Shown here: one piece after another, positions 9,395 to 16,970 of the stretch
Layout: every line of letters begins with the position of its first letter
Position numbering within the stretch: the stretch's first letter is position 1
DNA from: BB31 sp964582525
GTDB taxonomy: Bacteria; Pseudomonadota; Gammaproteobacteria; Beggiatoales; Beggiatoaceae
Reading direction: 5' to 3'
Length of the DNA stretch: 62,853 nucleotides
Assembly (NCBI GenBank): GCA_964582525.1
Contig: CAZOSP010000006.1
Location: forward strand, 1 to 62,853
Made by a program: the position numbers and the translations under genes
The notes under the pieces: model-generated
The model's database searches: none
What the model was told of the DNA's origin: nothing
What the model saw: the letters and a program-made list of their open reading frames with translations, nothing else

Positions 9395-9910
9395 ATGAAA
9401 ATCAGTGAAGAACTGAAACGTCGCATTAAAATGCTCGAAGCAGAGCAAGATAAACAAGCTGAAGACTTAACCAGTTTGGAACAGCTACGCGATCTTGCCA
9501 GTATTGAAGAATTGGAACAAGAACTTGCCTCTATCGATCAAGATATGCCAGTATCGAGTAAAGCGCGTCAGGCAGCTCAGAAAGATATTGATTTGCACAA
9601 AGAAGAATTACTGGAAGAAAATGTTGACTTAGATGCGCCACTGGTCAAAATCGAAGAAGAACACGACATTGATTTAAGCTTAGAAGGCTTAGGGCGAGAC
9701 CATAAAAAAGCCCACGTGCAGCAAGGCTACGTGGTGTGTCTGATGTTCAATATCAGCGCGCCGAGTGAATGGTCAGAAGATGCCGGCGGCGGTTGGCGCG
9801 GCAAAGGCATGGGAACAAGCTACGCGAATCAAGCGGATGCAGAAAAATTACTGCAACAGCTTAAACAAAAATGGCCTGAGTACCCGATAGAATTGCACAG
9901 GGTCTCATGA
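9395..9910 (+). CDS. Uncharacterised acidic coiled-coil protein
   Basis: This 171-residue protein is not recognised. Residues 1-80 are strongly helical, acidic and coiled-coil-like (EELKRRIKMLEAEQDKQAED). The C-terminal half (about 100-171) looks globular, with a Gly/Trp-rich patch around WSEDAGGGWRGKGMG and a hydrophobic strand GYVVCLMFNI. No signal peptide or membrane segment is visible. A GGAG ribosome-binding site precedes the ATG, and the gene lies 11 bases after the SUMF1 gene, so co-translation in one operon is likely. A strong terminator follows it. A role with the neighbouring coiled-coil membrane protein is a guess from position only. Confidence 0.75.
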   Translation: MKISEELKRRIKMLEAEQDKQAEDLTSLEQLRDLASIEELEQELASIDQDMPVSSKARQAAQKDIDLHKEELLEENVDLDAPLVKIEEEHDIDLSLEGLGRDHKKAHVQQGYVVCLMFNISAPSEWSEDAGGGWRGKGMGTSYANQADAEKLLQQLKQKWPEYPIELHRVS

Positions 9911-9985
9911 TTTCAGTGTAACGCTTTTGCCAACTTAAAAGCGCACTGCCGGGCGTGCGGCGCAGGCTTTTCAAAGCTCAAGGCA

Positions 9986-10027
9986 AAACCTGACAGGTCT
10001 TCACGAGCTGTCAGGTTTGCTTTTTAT
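9986..10027 (+). terminator. Rho-independent terminator after the coiled-coil gene
   Basis: AAACCTGACAG (9986-9996) pairs with CTGTCAGGTTT (10008-10018), an 11-bp perfect stem with an 11-base loop, followed by a T-rich run (GCTTTTTATTTTT). It separates the SUMF1/coiled-coil pair from yjfI-pspA. The stem sequence is the commonest form of the AAACCTGACAGG family. Confidence 0.85.
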
Positions 10028-10039
10028 TTTTAAGGTAAC

Positions 10040-10073
10040 TTGACGTATGACATAATATGTCCCATATTATGTC
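10040..10073 (+). promoter_or_regulatory. Promoter with an 11-bp operator-like palindrome upstream of yjfI-pspA
   Basis: TTGACG at 10040-10045 resembles a sigma-70 -35 box. With spacers of 17 to 19 bases, CATATT (10063) or TATTAT (10065) could be the -10. A perfect inverted repeat, GACATAATATG (10049-10059), three bases, CATATTATGTC (10063-10073), covers the spacer and -10, a typical repressor position. No GG-N10-GC sigma-54 element is seen, unlike classical pspA promoters. The regulator is unknown. Confidence 0.55.
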
Positions 10074-10098
10074 TTAACTTCATTAACGGGAGGATGTA

Positions 10099-10530
10099 AT
10101 GAGTAATCAAGAGAAATTGGCAGGATTACAGGTCGGCTTAGAGGGCGCAGTGACGGAATTAGATTTGTGCCTGAAAACCGAAATGATCAAAGGTGACGGG
10201 AACAGCGAAGACGTGTTGATGGTAACAGTCCAAGATCGTCAAGAATTTCCCATTTATATCACTGTGGATGATAGCCAAATCCTGTGTATTTCACATTTAT
10301 GGAAAGAGGAAGAAGTTAAAGCGGACAAACGCATTGAAATGCTCGAAACCATGTTGACCATGAACGTGCCGATGCCGTTATCCGCCTTTTCCAAATTGGG
10401 CAATCAATACTTGATTTTCGGCGCATTAAGCAATCGCGTACCCGTTAATGAAGTCATTGAAGAAATTGAAACTTTAAGCGAAAACACTTTGACAGCCGTT
10501 GAAGAATTCGCCGAGTTTCTGAACGCTTAA
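10099..10530 (+). CDS. YjfI-like DUF2170 protein
   Basis: The 143-residue cytosolic protein matches the YjfI/DUF2170 family by overall pattern and by its position directly before a pspA-family gene, as in the E. coli yjfI-yjfJ pair. It is acidic, with a mixed alpha/beta core (EFPIYITVDDSQILCISHLW) and a C-terminal helix (ENTLTAVEEFAEFLNA). It has no membrane segment. Biochemical function is not established for the family; a role with the PspA-like protein at the membrane is inferred from conserved neighbourhood. A GGGAGG ribosome-binding site lies about 9 bases before the ATG, and the gene is 24 bases from pspA. Confidence 0.75.
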   Translation: MSNQEKLAGLQVGLEGAVTELDLCLKTEMIKGDGNSEDVLMVTVQDRQEFPIYITVDDSQILCISHLWKEEEVKADKRIEMLETMLTMNVPMPLSAFSKLGNQYLIFGALSNRVPVNEVIEEIETLSENTLTAVEEFAEFLNA

Positions 10531-10554
10531 TTTTTACTGACAAGGAGACTCATA

Positions 10555-11262
10555 ATGGGTTTTTTCAGCAAACTGTTTACCGCTCTACGCGGAGCGGCTA
10601 ACGAAGCCGGTGATACTGTACTGGATACGCAATCCATGCGCATTCTGGATCAAGAAATTCGTGATTCAAAGAAAGCTTTGGATGAAGCAAAAGAAAATCT
10701 GACTAAAGTGATCGCGCAGCAGATGGGCGTGGAGCGCGACGTAAAACGTCTGCAAAAAGCTTTGGCAGAATACGAAGGCTACGCCATGCAAGCTTTAGAC
10801 AAAGGTGATGAAAATCTGGCAACCGAAATTGCCGATAAAATCGCCGAAGTCGAAAACGAGCTGGAAGCGCAACAAAGCGTATTAGACGGCTACAAAGCCA
10901 GCGTGTCCAACCTCAAGCGAACCATTCGAGACACTGAGCGCAATGTCAAGTCAATGGAACGTGAAATTAGCGTGGTGAAAACCACCGAGAAAGTCAATAA
11001 AGCCAAAGAAGCCGCGGCGGCGCAATTTTCTGGCAGCAATTCGGCGTTGCGCACCGCGACTGACTCCTTAGAACGCATCAAAAAACGTCAACAAGAACGC
11101 ACTGATCGCATGAATGCCGCTTTGCAAATGCAGCGCGAGGAAGCGGGCGACGGCTTGCAAGACAAGTTGAAATCAGCCGGCATTATCAGCGCTGGCGCGT
11201 CCAGCCATTCTGTGTTAGAACGCCTGAAACAACGCCAACAAAAACAATCCATTCATCAATAA
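10555..11262 (+). CDS. PspA/IM30 (Vipp1/YjfJ-like) membrane-stress protein
   Basis: The 235-residue protein is almost entirely helical and coiled-coil. It has the family's N-terminal amphipathic helix (MGFFSKLFTALRGAANEA), then long heptad segments around residues 30-150 and a C-terminal tail. PspA/IM30 proteins are ESCRT-III-like and polymerise on the inner membrane to protect it when it leaks. The C-terminal part (about 165-235) is richer in Gly/Ser/Ala than the hairpin helices. It follows the DUF2170 gene closely with an AAGGAG ribosome-binding site, so it is more like YjfJ than the sigma-54-controlled PspA of pspABC. No pspB, pspC or pspF is seen. A strong terminator follows directly. Confidence 0.88.
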   Translation: MGFFSKLFTALRGAANEAGDTVLDTQSMRILDQEIRDSKKALDEAKENLTKVIAQQMGVERDVKRLQKALAEYEGYAMQALDKGDENLATEIADKIAEVENELEAQQSVLDGYKASVSNLKRTIRDTERNVKSMEREISVVKTTEKVNKAKEAAAAQFSGSNSALRTATDSLERIKKRQQERTDRMNAALQMQREEAGDGLQDKLKSAGIISAGASSHSVLERLKQRQQKQSIHQ

Positions 11263-11273
11263 TCAACAATGGC

Positions 11274-11307
11274 AAACCTGACAGATGTTAAGTCTGTCAG
11301 GTTTTTT
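11274..11307 (+). terminator. Rho-independent terminator after pspA
   Basis: AAACCTGACAGA (11274-11285) pairs with TCTGTCAGGTTT (11293-11304) in a 12-bp perfect stem with a 7-base loop, followed by TTT. It is a second copy of the AAACCTGACAGG family. The next open reading frame begins only about ten bases beyond, so readthrough would be needed for co-transcription. Confidence 0.8.
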
Positions 11308-11314
11308 ATAGACT

Positions 11315-11653
11315 ATGGGCGACTTACCCAAACAGTGGAAAAAATCTGAAAATAGCCTAAAAGCCATACAACTGGCATTTGAATTTAATCAGCATATTTC
11401 TGATACAATCCGCCAACATGCCAGCCAACAAGGCTTAAGCACCTCTGACCAAATTCGCCAAATTATTGGTTTGCAACCTAAAAAACCTGTGCGTCCACGT
11501 TTGACGGTATCGCTGTCTGAAGAAGATTATCAATACTTAGGGCGACGCTATCATCTTCCGGCTGACGACAAAAACGCGATTCGCCAAGCCATTGCAACAG
11601 ACCTTATTGCTTTTTCTCAACAAAAAAACAGCCATTCAAATAAAGATGAATAG
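11315..11653 (+). CDS. Uncharacterised 112-residue protein
   Basis: I do not recognise a family. The protein is polar with two halves: a helical N-terminal part (about 15-60, ending in DQIRQIIGLQ) and a second part (about 68-100) beginning RLTVSLSEEDYQYL. The strand-helix pattern and basic character recall ribbon-helix-helix DNA-binding domains, but no diagnostic motif is seen. No obvious ribosome-binding site precedes the ATG, which lies directly behind the pspA terminator hairpin. It is followed 18 bases later by a small membrane protein gene. Coding status is supported only by length and neighbourhood. Confidence 0.55.
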   Translation: MGDLPKQWKKSENSLKAIQLAFEFNQHISDTIRQHASQQGLSTSDQIRQIIGLQPKKPVRPRLTVSLSEEDYQYLGRRYHLPADDKNAIRQAIATDLIAFSQQKNSHSNKDE

Positions 11654-11671
11654 CTGTCGGGAGGCTAACGC

Positions 11672-11854
11672 TTGAACCTTAACGCCTTAAAAAATCAGAA
11701 ACTTCCTATCATTATCGCTGCCGTAGTCATAGGGCTGATGCTGTTGTATGCACTGTATTGGGTGTTCAGCTTTGTTATTCAGATGTTAGTCTATGCAGCG
11801 ATCATTGTTGTTATTTATCTAGTCCTTAAACAACAGGGCTTGTTGAAAAAATAA
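11672..11854 (+). CDS. Small single-pass (or hairpin) membrane protein
   Basis: The 60-residue protein is dominated by hydrophobic residues from about 12 to 55 (LPIIIAAVVIGLMLLYALYW, then a second hydrophobic stretch IQMLVYAAIIVVIYLVL). It may span the membrane twice. The start is TTG at 11672, supported by a GGGAGG ribosome-binding site at 11659-11664; there is no suitable ATG. It ends with a basic KQQGLLKK tail. Its place at the end of the pspA region suggests a membrane-associated partner, but function is unknown. Confidence 0.6.
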   Translation: MNLNALKNQKLPIIIAAVVIGLMLLYALYWVFSFVIQMLVYAAIIVVIYLVLKQQGLLKK

Positions 11855-11865
11855 CCGTTACGCAG

Positions 11866-12129
11866 CTAGTTACACAATAGAGTGGCGGCTTGTAAAAGGC
11901 TGGATTTACAGTCTTTTTGAGAAGTCCCTTGACACCACTCTTGCTTATTATTCCAGCCAGAAATTTTACCCCGCCGCCCATTTGAGCAACTGACCTGATA
12001 CACATAATAGGTTTTCCCAAAAAACGTGGTTTGTTTATAATCAAAAGAAATATTAGTAGGCTTTGCGGCATAAATAGACGCACTCCAACATAATAAGGTA
12101 ACCATAACTAGGCTCATTACAGTCTTCAT
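11866..12129 (-). CDS. Small secreted cysteine-containing protein
   Basis: The 87-residue protein has a clear signal peptide (residues 1-21, hydrophobic core VMSLVMVTLLCWSASIYA, cleavage near AA-K). The mature part is about 66 residues with four cysteines (48, 66, 74, 86), suggesting two disulfides in the periplasm or outside the cell, and it is rich in aromatic and basic residues. An AAAGGAG ribosome-binding site lies six bases before the ATG, which supports expression. I do not recognise a family. It is convergent with the small membrane protein gene and divergent from the DJ-1 family gene. Confidence 0.65.
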   Translation of the reverse strand: MKTVMSLVMVTLLCWSASIYAAKPTNISFDYKQTTFFGKTYYVYQVSCSNGRRGKISGWNNKQEWCQGTSQKDCKSSLLQAATLLCN

Positions 12130-12213
12130 GACTAACTCCTTTATCCATTAAAATAAGCGTGTGGGCGTGCCGAGATAAATGACATGCAAAACTTAAACCA
12201 AAAGGAAAAAATA

Positions 12214-12762
12214 ATGTCTAAAGTATTAATCCCTCTAGCGCAGGGCTGTGAAGAACTAGAAGCCGTCACTGTCATTGACTTACTGCGCCGTGCTGATGTT
12301 GAAGTAGTGACAGCCGGTTTAGATGAACAAGTGGTAACTGCCAGTCGCGGCGTAAAACTGGTGCCGGACACCCATTTAGCGGCAGTCTTAGACGAAGAGT
12401 TTGACATGATGGTGCTGCCCGGCGGTTTACCGGGTGCCGATCATTTAGATAATGACAGCCGCATTCATGCGTTGCTGAAAAAATTGAATGGGCAGGGCAA
12501 AATGATTGCCGCCATTTGCGCCGCGCCCAAAGTGTTGGCAAACGCGGGCTTGTTGGATAACAAAAAAGCCACCAGTTATCCGGGCGTATTGAGCAACATG
12601 CAATTGCCAAAAACGCAATATATTGACCTGCCGGTGATAAAAGATGGACAGGTTATCACGTCCCGAGGCCCCGGCAGCGCGATGGATTTTGCTTTGACAT
12701 TAATTGCGCTGTTAGAAGGTGAGGAAAAACGCCATACAGTAGAACAGCAATTAGTCCGCTAA
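12214..12762 (+). CDS. DJ-1/PfpI family protein, YajL-like
   Basis: The 182-residue protein has the DJ-1 superfamily fold: PLAQGCEELEAVTVIDLLRR at the N-terminus with the conserved Glu, a nucleophile-elbow cysteine in AAICAAPKVLA, and a C-terminal TSRGPGSAMDFALTLI segment. YajL/DJ-1 proteins act as oxidative-stress-linked chaperones, and glyoxalase or protein deglycase activity has been proposed. The reactive cysteine environment is complete. I chose the ATG at 12214, with AAAGGA ten bases upstream, over an earlier ATG at 12184 whose extra ten residues are not conserved in the family. The stop overlaps the stop of the convergent BLUF gene by two bases. Confidence 0.9.
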   Translation: MSKVLIPLAQGCEELEAVTVIDLLRRADVEVVTAGLDEQVVTASRGVKLVPDTHLAAVLDEEFDMMVLPGGLPGADHLDNDSRIHALLKKLNGQGKMIAAICAAPKVLANAGLLDNKKATSYPGVLSNMQLPKTQYIDLPVIKDGQVITSRGPGSAMDFALTLIALLEGEEKRHTVEQQLVR

Positions 12763-13193
12763 AGCGGCGAAACAGGCTTCTCAATATTTACAAATTGCTG
12801 AAATAAGTCGTGGATTTCGCTACGTTTTTGGGAAAAACTGGCATCTTGTAAATCCACTTCAGTTAAATTGACCAATTTGTCTGACTCAATGGGAGAAAAA
12901 TCGTCTAAGTTCTTAAATCCCATTGACCAGTTTGCAAAAGCACGCTGTTGAATGTTCTCTTCGCTGATTTTCATTACATCATGGTGACGCGAATCCTGTT
13001 TGATTTTTTCATACAGCTTATACACAGCCGCTTTCTCGCCTTCTAAAGCCTGCAAAAAAGCATGACCTTTAACAATCAATAGCCCCGTAATCCCCAATGC
13101 TTCGTTATTACGACGGCTCACTGCAAGAATTTCTTCTAATTCTGCGGTGCTTAAGGGGTGACTAAAAAAGCTTAAATAAATGAGTTGAATCAT
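12759..13193 (-). CDS. BLUF-domain blue-light sensor protein
   Basis: The 144-residue protein is a BLUF (blue light using FAD) domain with a short C-terminal extension. Key residues are visible: the photoactive Tyr in LIYLSF near the N-terminus, SRRNN with the flavin-contacting Asn, GITGLLIVKG, the essential Gln in FLQALEGE, and the WSMGF motif with the Trp/Met pair that changes on illumination. No output domain is fused, so it belongs to the short BLUF class that signals through partner proteins. The last about 45 residues (from DKLVNL) form the usual capping helices. Its convergent neighbour encodes a DJ-1 family protein; no partner such as an EAL or MerR-type regulator is adjacent. Confidence 0.9.
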   Translation of the reverse strand: MIQLIYLSFFSHPLSTAELEEILAVSRRNNEALGITGLLIVKGHAFLQALEGEKAAVYKLYEKIKQDSRHHDVMKISEENIQQRAFANWSMGFKNLDDFSPIESDKLVNLTEVDLQDASFSQKRSEIHDLFQQFVNIEKPVSPL

Positions 13194-13250
13194 GGTGTTT
13201 TCCGATGAAGTGATATGGAATGATAGAACAAAATCATATAGTGTTTACTC

Positions 13251-13286
13251 AAACCCGCTAGGTTTTATAAACCTAGCGGGTTTTTA
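13251..13286. terminator. Bidirectional hairpin terminator upstream of the acyltransferase gene
   Basis: AAACCCGCTAGGTTT pairs with AAACCTAGCGGGTTT around a short TA-rich centre, followed by TTTTATTT on the plus strand. It lies in the 256-base interval between BLUF and the acyltransferase gene. The remainder (13287-13449) is AT-rich; it has a small hairpin AGCTTGCAAAGCT and no feature I can name. Confidence 0.6.
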
Positions 13287-13449
13287 TTTGTTCACTTAAT
13301 ACTAAAAGATATAAACTCGTATGAATATATCAATTTTTTCAAACTGTGGCGACTCAAAACGTTGAAAGACAGCTTGCAAAGCTGCGCTAACTCAGTTAGT
13401 CTAGCTCTTTTAAACAAAATTCCCTGCATCATTTTTCCTATCCTATGCT

Positions 13450-14304
13450 ATGTGGCTATTAAAACTCCTATCCTTTCTTCCTTTATGGTTTTTATACCGT
13501 CTATCTGATGTTGTGTATTTATTTATTTACTACATCACGCCTTATCGCAAAAAAGAAGTCTTTGAACATTTGCGGCGTTCTTTCCCTGAAAAAAGTGCAA
13601 CTGAGATTAAAAAAATTGCGAAAAATTTTTATCGAAATATTGCAGATGTTTTAGTTGAATCTATCAAAGCAATAAGCATTTCAGAAAACGAACTTGCAAA
13701 ACGAGTTATTTTTAATAATGCAGAACTTTTGCAGCCTTGGATTGATAAGCAACAGTCGATGATTTTCATGGCAGCGCATCAGTGTAACTGGGAATGGTTG
13801 CTATTAGGCAGTTGCGTGCATTTTCCTTTTCCGTTAGATGCGGTATATAAGCCGCTGCATTACCCAGCGGGCGATCAACTGATGTATGACATCCGTGCGC
13901 GGTTTGCCGCAAAGCCCATAGCTGTCAAGCAAACCATTATGGAAATGATGAAACGGCGCAATGAGTTACGTGGTTTCGCTTTGGTTGCCGATCAATCGCC
14001 CTTGCAAGATGAGGAAAAATATTGGACAACCTTTTTACAGCAAGATACGCCGTTTCCGGTCGGCGCGGAGAAAATTGCACGTCTAACCCAATATCCGGTG
14101 TTTTTTGTCAATATGCGCCGCATTAAGCGCGGTTATTATGCAGTGCGTTTAGAGCTTTTAGCCGCGCCACCTTATGCTAAAGAAGAAGGCTATCCGATTA
14201 TTGCTGCCTATGCACAGGCGACTGAGCGGCAAATTCTCCAGCAGCCGCAAGATTGGCTGTGGTCATATCGTAAATGGAAATACCACAAGCCTATTTATGA
14301 TTAA
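13450..14304 (+). CDS. LpxL/HtrB-like lipid acyltransferase
   Basis: The 284-residue protein belongs to the lysophospholipid acyltransferase superfamily, Kdo2-lipid A acyltransferase (LpxL/LpxM/HtrB) branch. It starts with a hydrophobic membrane anchor (LLKLLSFLPLWFLYRLSDVV), has the catalytic H-x4-E motif in AAHQCNWEW, a YKPLHYP substrate segment and a DQSP loop. It should act at the cytoplasmic face of the inner membrane, adding a secondary acyl chain to lipid A or a related lipid; the acyl donor cannot be told. No strong ribosome-binding site is visible before the chosen ATG, so the exact start is uncertain. It is transcribed in the same direction as gshA. Confidence 0.85.
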   Translation: MWLLKLLSFLPLWFLYRLSDVVYLFIYYITPYRKKEVFEHLRRSFPEKSATEIKKIAKNFYRNIADVLVESIKAISISENELAKRVIFNNAELLQPWIDKQQSMIFMAAHQCNWEWLLLGSCVHFPFPLDAVYKPLHYPAGDQLMYDIRARFAAKPIAVKQTIMEMMKRRNELRGFALVADQSPLQDEEKYWTTFLQQDTPFPVGAEKIARLTQYPVFFVNMRRIKRGYYAVRLELLAAPPYAKEEGYPIIAAYAQATERQILQQPQDWLWSYRKWKYHKPIYD

Positions 14305-14330
14305 TTTTGTGCAAAACCACTCAGAAAGCA

Positions 14331-14359
14331 GCGGGTGCAGGTTTGTAACCTTGACCCGC
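14331..14359. repeat. GCGGGTGCAGGTT hairpin repeat, copy 1
   Basis: GCGGGTGCAGGTT-TGT-AACCTTGACCCGC is a long, slightly imperfect hairpin in the 122-base gap between the acyltransferase gene and gshA. The left arm and loop match exactly the copy at 60989-61017, 46.7 kb away; this copy has lost perfect pairing in the right arm. Confidence 0.75.
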
Positions 14360-14426
14360 ATAGCGAGACAGCATAAGACTGTAGAATCAAAAGAGTCTTC
14401 CAAAACAATTAAAAGGGATTTATCTT

Positions 14427-16004
14427 TTGAGTTCAATGATTGAAAAACGTCTGCAAAAACTACTTGATAGCGGTCAACAAGGCTTGTTAAAACGCCGCTT
14501 GATAGGGCTAGAAAAAGAAAGTTTAAGGGTATCGGTGCAGGGGACTATCGCGCAAACGCCACACCCTCGCGCTTTGGGTTCTGCACTGACGCACCCATAC
14601 ATCACCACCGATTATTCTGAAGCGTTGCTCGAACTCGTTACCCCGCCGCTGCCGAGTATTCAACAAGCATTGCGCTTTCTGCAAGATACCCACCAATTTG
14701 TCTATTCACGCTTGGAAAACCAAGAAATTTTATGGGCAACCAGTATGCCCTGCGTGGTCAAAGGCGAGCAAGCTATTCCGATAGCCGATTACGGCAGCTC
14801 TAATGCCGGCTTGATGAAGCATGTTTATCGGCGCGGCTTGGCGTATCGTTACGGACGCATTATGCAGGTGATTGCTGGCGTGCATTTTAATTATTCTTTT
14901 GCTGATGAGTTTTGGATAATTTATCAACTGCTTGAAGGCGATACGCAGAGTTTACGCACGTTTACCGATGCGAGTTATTTCGGGCTGATCCGCAATTTGC
15001 AACGCTTTGGCTGGCTGATTCCCTATTTGTTTGGCGCGTCGCCTGCGGTGTGCAAATCCTTTCTTCAAGATCATCGTCCGCGTAATCTGCAACCCTTTGA
15101 TGATTCTACTTATTATGGCGCGTATGCGACTTCTTTGCGAATGGGCGACATCGGCTATCAAAATAGAAAGGAAGATAGCGCGGGGGTTAAGGTTTGTTAC
15201 GACTCGCTGGATAGCTACACCGCCAGCTTGCGCAAGGCGACCCATACCATTTGTCCTGAATATGAAAAAATCGGCGTATGGGTAGAGGGTGAATATCGCC
15301 AATTAAACCCGTGTTTACTGCAAATTGACAATGAATATTACAGCACAGTACGTCCTAAACAGGTGTTGCAAGGCAGCGAAAAACCCAGCAACGCGCTGCG
15401 TCAACGCGGGGTGCGCTATATTGAATTGCGCTCGCTGGATGTGAATGCTTATGATCCACTAGGCATTAATGAAGAACAACTGTATTTTCTTGAAATTTTT
15501 ATTATTTTTTGCTTATTGCAAGACAGTCCGCTGATTGGTGCTGAGGAAGCTGCTGATATTAATAGAAATCAAAGCGCAGCCGCGCATCAAGGGCGCGATC
15601 CTTCGCTCATGTTGCGCCGTCAAGGACGCTCGCAGCTGTTGCGCACTTGGGCTTCGGAGCTATGTCACAATATGCGTGTTATCGCCGACATTTTGGACGA
15701 GGGCGAACCCCAGCAGGCGTATAGCAAAGCTTTGGAAAATCAGTTGCAGATGGTGCATGATACGGATCAAACTCCTTCGGCGCGGATGCTGGAAGAGATG
15801 CGCAGCACCCGCGAGGGCTTTTTTGAGTTTTCCAATCGCTTGTCACACCAACATGCCCGCTATTTTGCGCAAATCGCGCCACAAGCGCGGCGCGAAGCGG
15901 AATTTGTTGCTGTAGCCGAGCAGTCTCAGCAACAACAGCAGTTTATGGAAAGTACGCAGCAAATGTCTTTTGCAGATTATTTGCAGGCGTATTTTACTGA
16001 TTAG
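14427..16004 (+). CDS. gshA: Glutamate-cysteine ligase, proteobacterial type
   Basis: GshA joins glutamate and cysteine with ATP in the first step of glutathione synthesis. The 525-residue protein matches the gamma-proteobacterial family in length and motifs: GLEKESLRV near the N-terminus, TTDYSEALLELVTPP (metal and substrate binding), GVHFNYSF, and RYIELRSLDVNAYDP. I favour a TTG start at 14427, because AAAAGGGA (14411-14418) is correctly spaced for it; an in-frame ATG nine bases later is the alternative and is further from that site. gshB is not in the window. A hairpin terminator of the AAACCTGACAGG family follows at once. Confidence 0.94.
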   Translation: MSSMIEKRLQKLLDSGQQGLLKRRLIGLEKESLRVSVQGTIAQTPHPRALGSALTHPYITTDYSEALLELVTPPLPSIQQALRFLQDTHQFVYSRLENQEILWATSMPCVVKGEQAIPIADYGSSNAGLMKHVYRRGLAYRYGRIMQVIAGVHFNYSFADEFWIIYQLLEGDTQSLRTFTDASYFGLIRNLQRFGWLIPYLFGASPAVCKSFLQDHRPRNLQPFDDSTYYGAYATSLRMGDIGYQNRKEDSAGVKVCYDSLDSYTASLRKATHTICPEYEKIGVWVEGEYRQLNPCLLQIDNEYYSTVRPKQVLQGSEKPSNALRQRGVRYIELRSLDVNAYDPLGINEEQLYFLEIFIIFCLLQDSPLIGAEEAADINRNQSAAAHQGRDPSLMLRRQGRSQLLRTWASELCHNMRVIADILDEGEPQQAYSKALENQLQMVHDTDQTPSARMLEEMRSTREGFFEFSNRLSHQHARYFAQIAPQARREAEFVAVAEQSQQQQQFMESTQQMSFADYLQAYFTD

Positions 16005-16014
16005 CGTTTTTCAA

Positions 16015-16047
16015 AAACCTGACAGGATTCAAAAACCTGTTAGGTTT
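16015..16047. terminator. Hairpin terminator between gshA and hupE-like gene
   Basis: AAACCTGACAGG (16015-16026) pairs with CCTGTTAGGTTT (16036-16047), with one G-T pair and a 9-base loop. It sits between two convergent genes and is preceded by TTTTTCAA on the left. It is a member of the AAACCTGACAGG family. The T-run is weak on the plus strand. Confidence 0.65.
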
Positions 16048-16072
16048 AAGACAGGGGCTAAATGCTCATCCA

Positions 16073-16651
16073 CTACTGTATCAACAGGTGTACGCCAACA
16101 CCGGCAATCCCTGCCCCGACAAAACGCAAAATTTCTACACCGCGCAGATTTTTTTGTGCCAACCAACCGATTAACAGTCCGCAGATATGAATTGCCGCTG
16201 TTCCTATAACAAAACCTAAAACATACAGTGCGGGTTGCGCTAGGCTGGGCATTTCCGTACCGTGCGCATATCCGTGAAAAATGGCAAAAAAGCCGACAAA
16301 AAGCAGAGCGAATAGCCAAGGCAATTTTTTTTCAGCGGCGAGTGCCACGCCTAAAGCCAGCACTGAGACGGTGATGCCCAATTCAACAGACAACAAGGGA
16401 ATGCCTTGTATGCCAAGAATGCCGCCAATCAGCATTAGGCTGACGAAAGTGATAGGGACGCTCCACAGTGCCAAGCCGCCCATTTGCGCACTTAAAATGC
16501 CAACGCTGAGCATGGCTAAAAAATGATCAAAACCCAGTATGGGATGAGCAAAACCGGACAGAAAGCCGCCGCCTGCGGTGATGCTGTGGGCGTAGGCAAA
16601 AGTGGGGTAAACCAGTAAAGCCGCTAGAGCGGCAGCCTGTGTATTTTTCAT
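16073..16651 (-). CDS. HupE/UreJ family membrane protein
   Basis: The 192-residue protein has a signal peptide (MKNTQAAALAALLVYPTFAYA) followed by His at the mature start and the family pattern GFxxGFAHPxxGFDHFLAML, then about five more hydrophobic segments. HupE/UreJ proteins are small integral membrane proteins that carry nickel, and some homologues cobalt, into the cell; the conserved HPxxGxDH is the metal-binding signature. No hydrogenase or urease gene is visible here. I chose the ATG at 16651 because AAGGAG lies directly upstream and the signal peptide starts there. Longer in-frame starts would precede the ribosome-binding site. Confidence 0.88.
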   Translation of the reverse strand: MKNTQAAALAALLVYPTFAYAHSITAGGGFLSGFAHPILGFDHFLAMLSVGILSAQMGGLALWSVPITFVSLMLIGGILGIQGIPLLSVELGITVSVLALGVALAAEKKLPWLFALLFVGFFAIFHGYAHGTEMPSLAQPALYVLGFVIGTAAIHICGLLIGWLAQKNLRGVEILRFVGAGIAGVGVHLLIQ

Positions 16652-16809
16652 CTTCAACTCCTTGAGCATAACAAATTGATAAATAATGTGTTTATACTGC
16701 TCCCGCCGAAAACTGCTGTCAGGGATATTAATTAAGTGCGTAAAGCCCAAGCTTATGCGTCAAAATCGACAAAGCAAAAAATGCAGTTTCTGGCGGGTAT
16801 GCGTGTATT

Positions 16810-16847
16810 GTTCCCAAGCAGATGACAGTGAAGTCTGGCATGGGAAC
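16810..16847. repeat. GTTCCCA palindromic repeat
   Basis: GTTCCCA (16810-16816) and TGGGAAC (16841-16847) form the arms of an inverted repeat followed by GAGGCTGA. The arms and the GAGGC flank match the repeat units in the 3' part of rpsB (39078-39148). It lies in the roughly 290-base region between hupE and the candidate RNA, where no gene is recognised. Confidence 0.55.
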
Positions 16848-16937
16848 GAGGCTGACATTGTAGCGCAAAGATCACTGACTCCAATACCGCATATAGGTAT
16901 TTTTACAGCGAAAGTGTCAATACTGCACAGTCTTAAA

Positions 16938-16966
16938 TTGACAGCTTAAGGCTCAACACATAGCAT
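16938..16966 (+). promoter_or_regulatory. Strong sigma-70-like promoter upstream of the candidate RNA and cysQ
   Basis: TTGACA (16938-16943) is a perfect -35 box, followed after exactly 17 bases by TAGCAT (16961-16966) as -10, predicting a start near 16973. An 8-bp perfect inverted repeat, CTCAACAC (16952-16959) and GTGTTGAG (16982-16989), brackets the -10 and start site and could be an operator. Confidence 0.7.
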
Positions 16967-16970
16967 TGCA

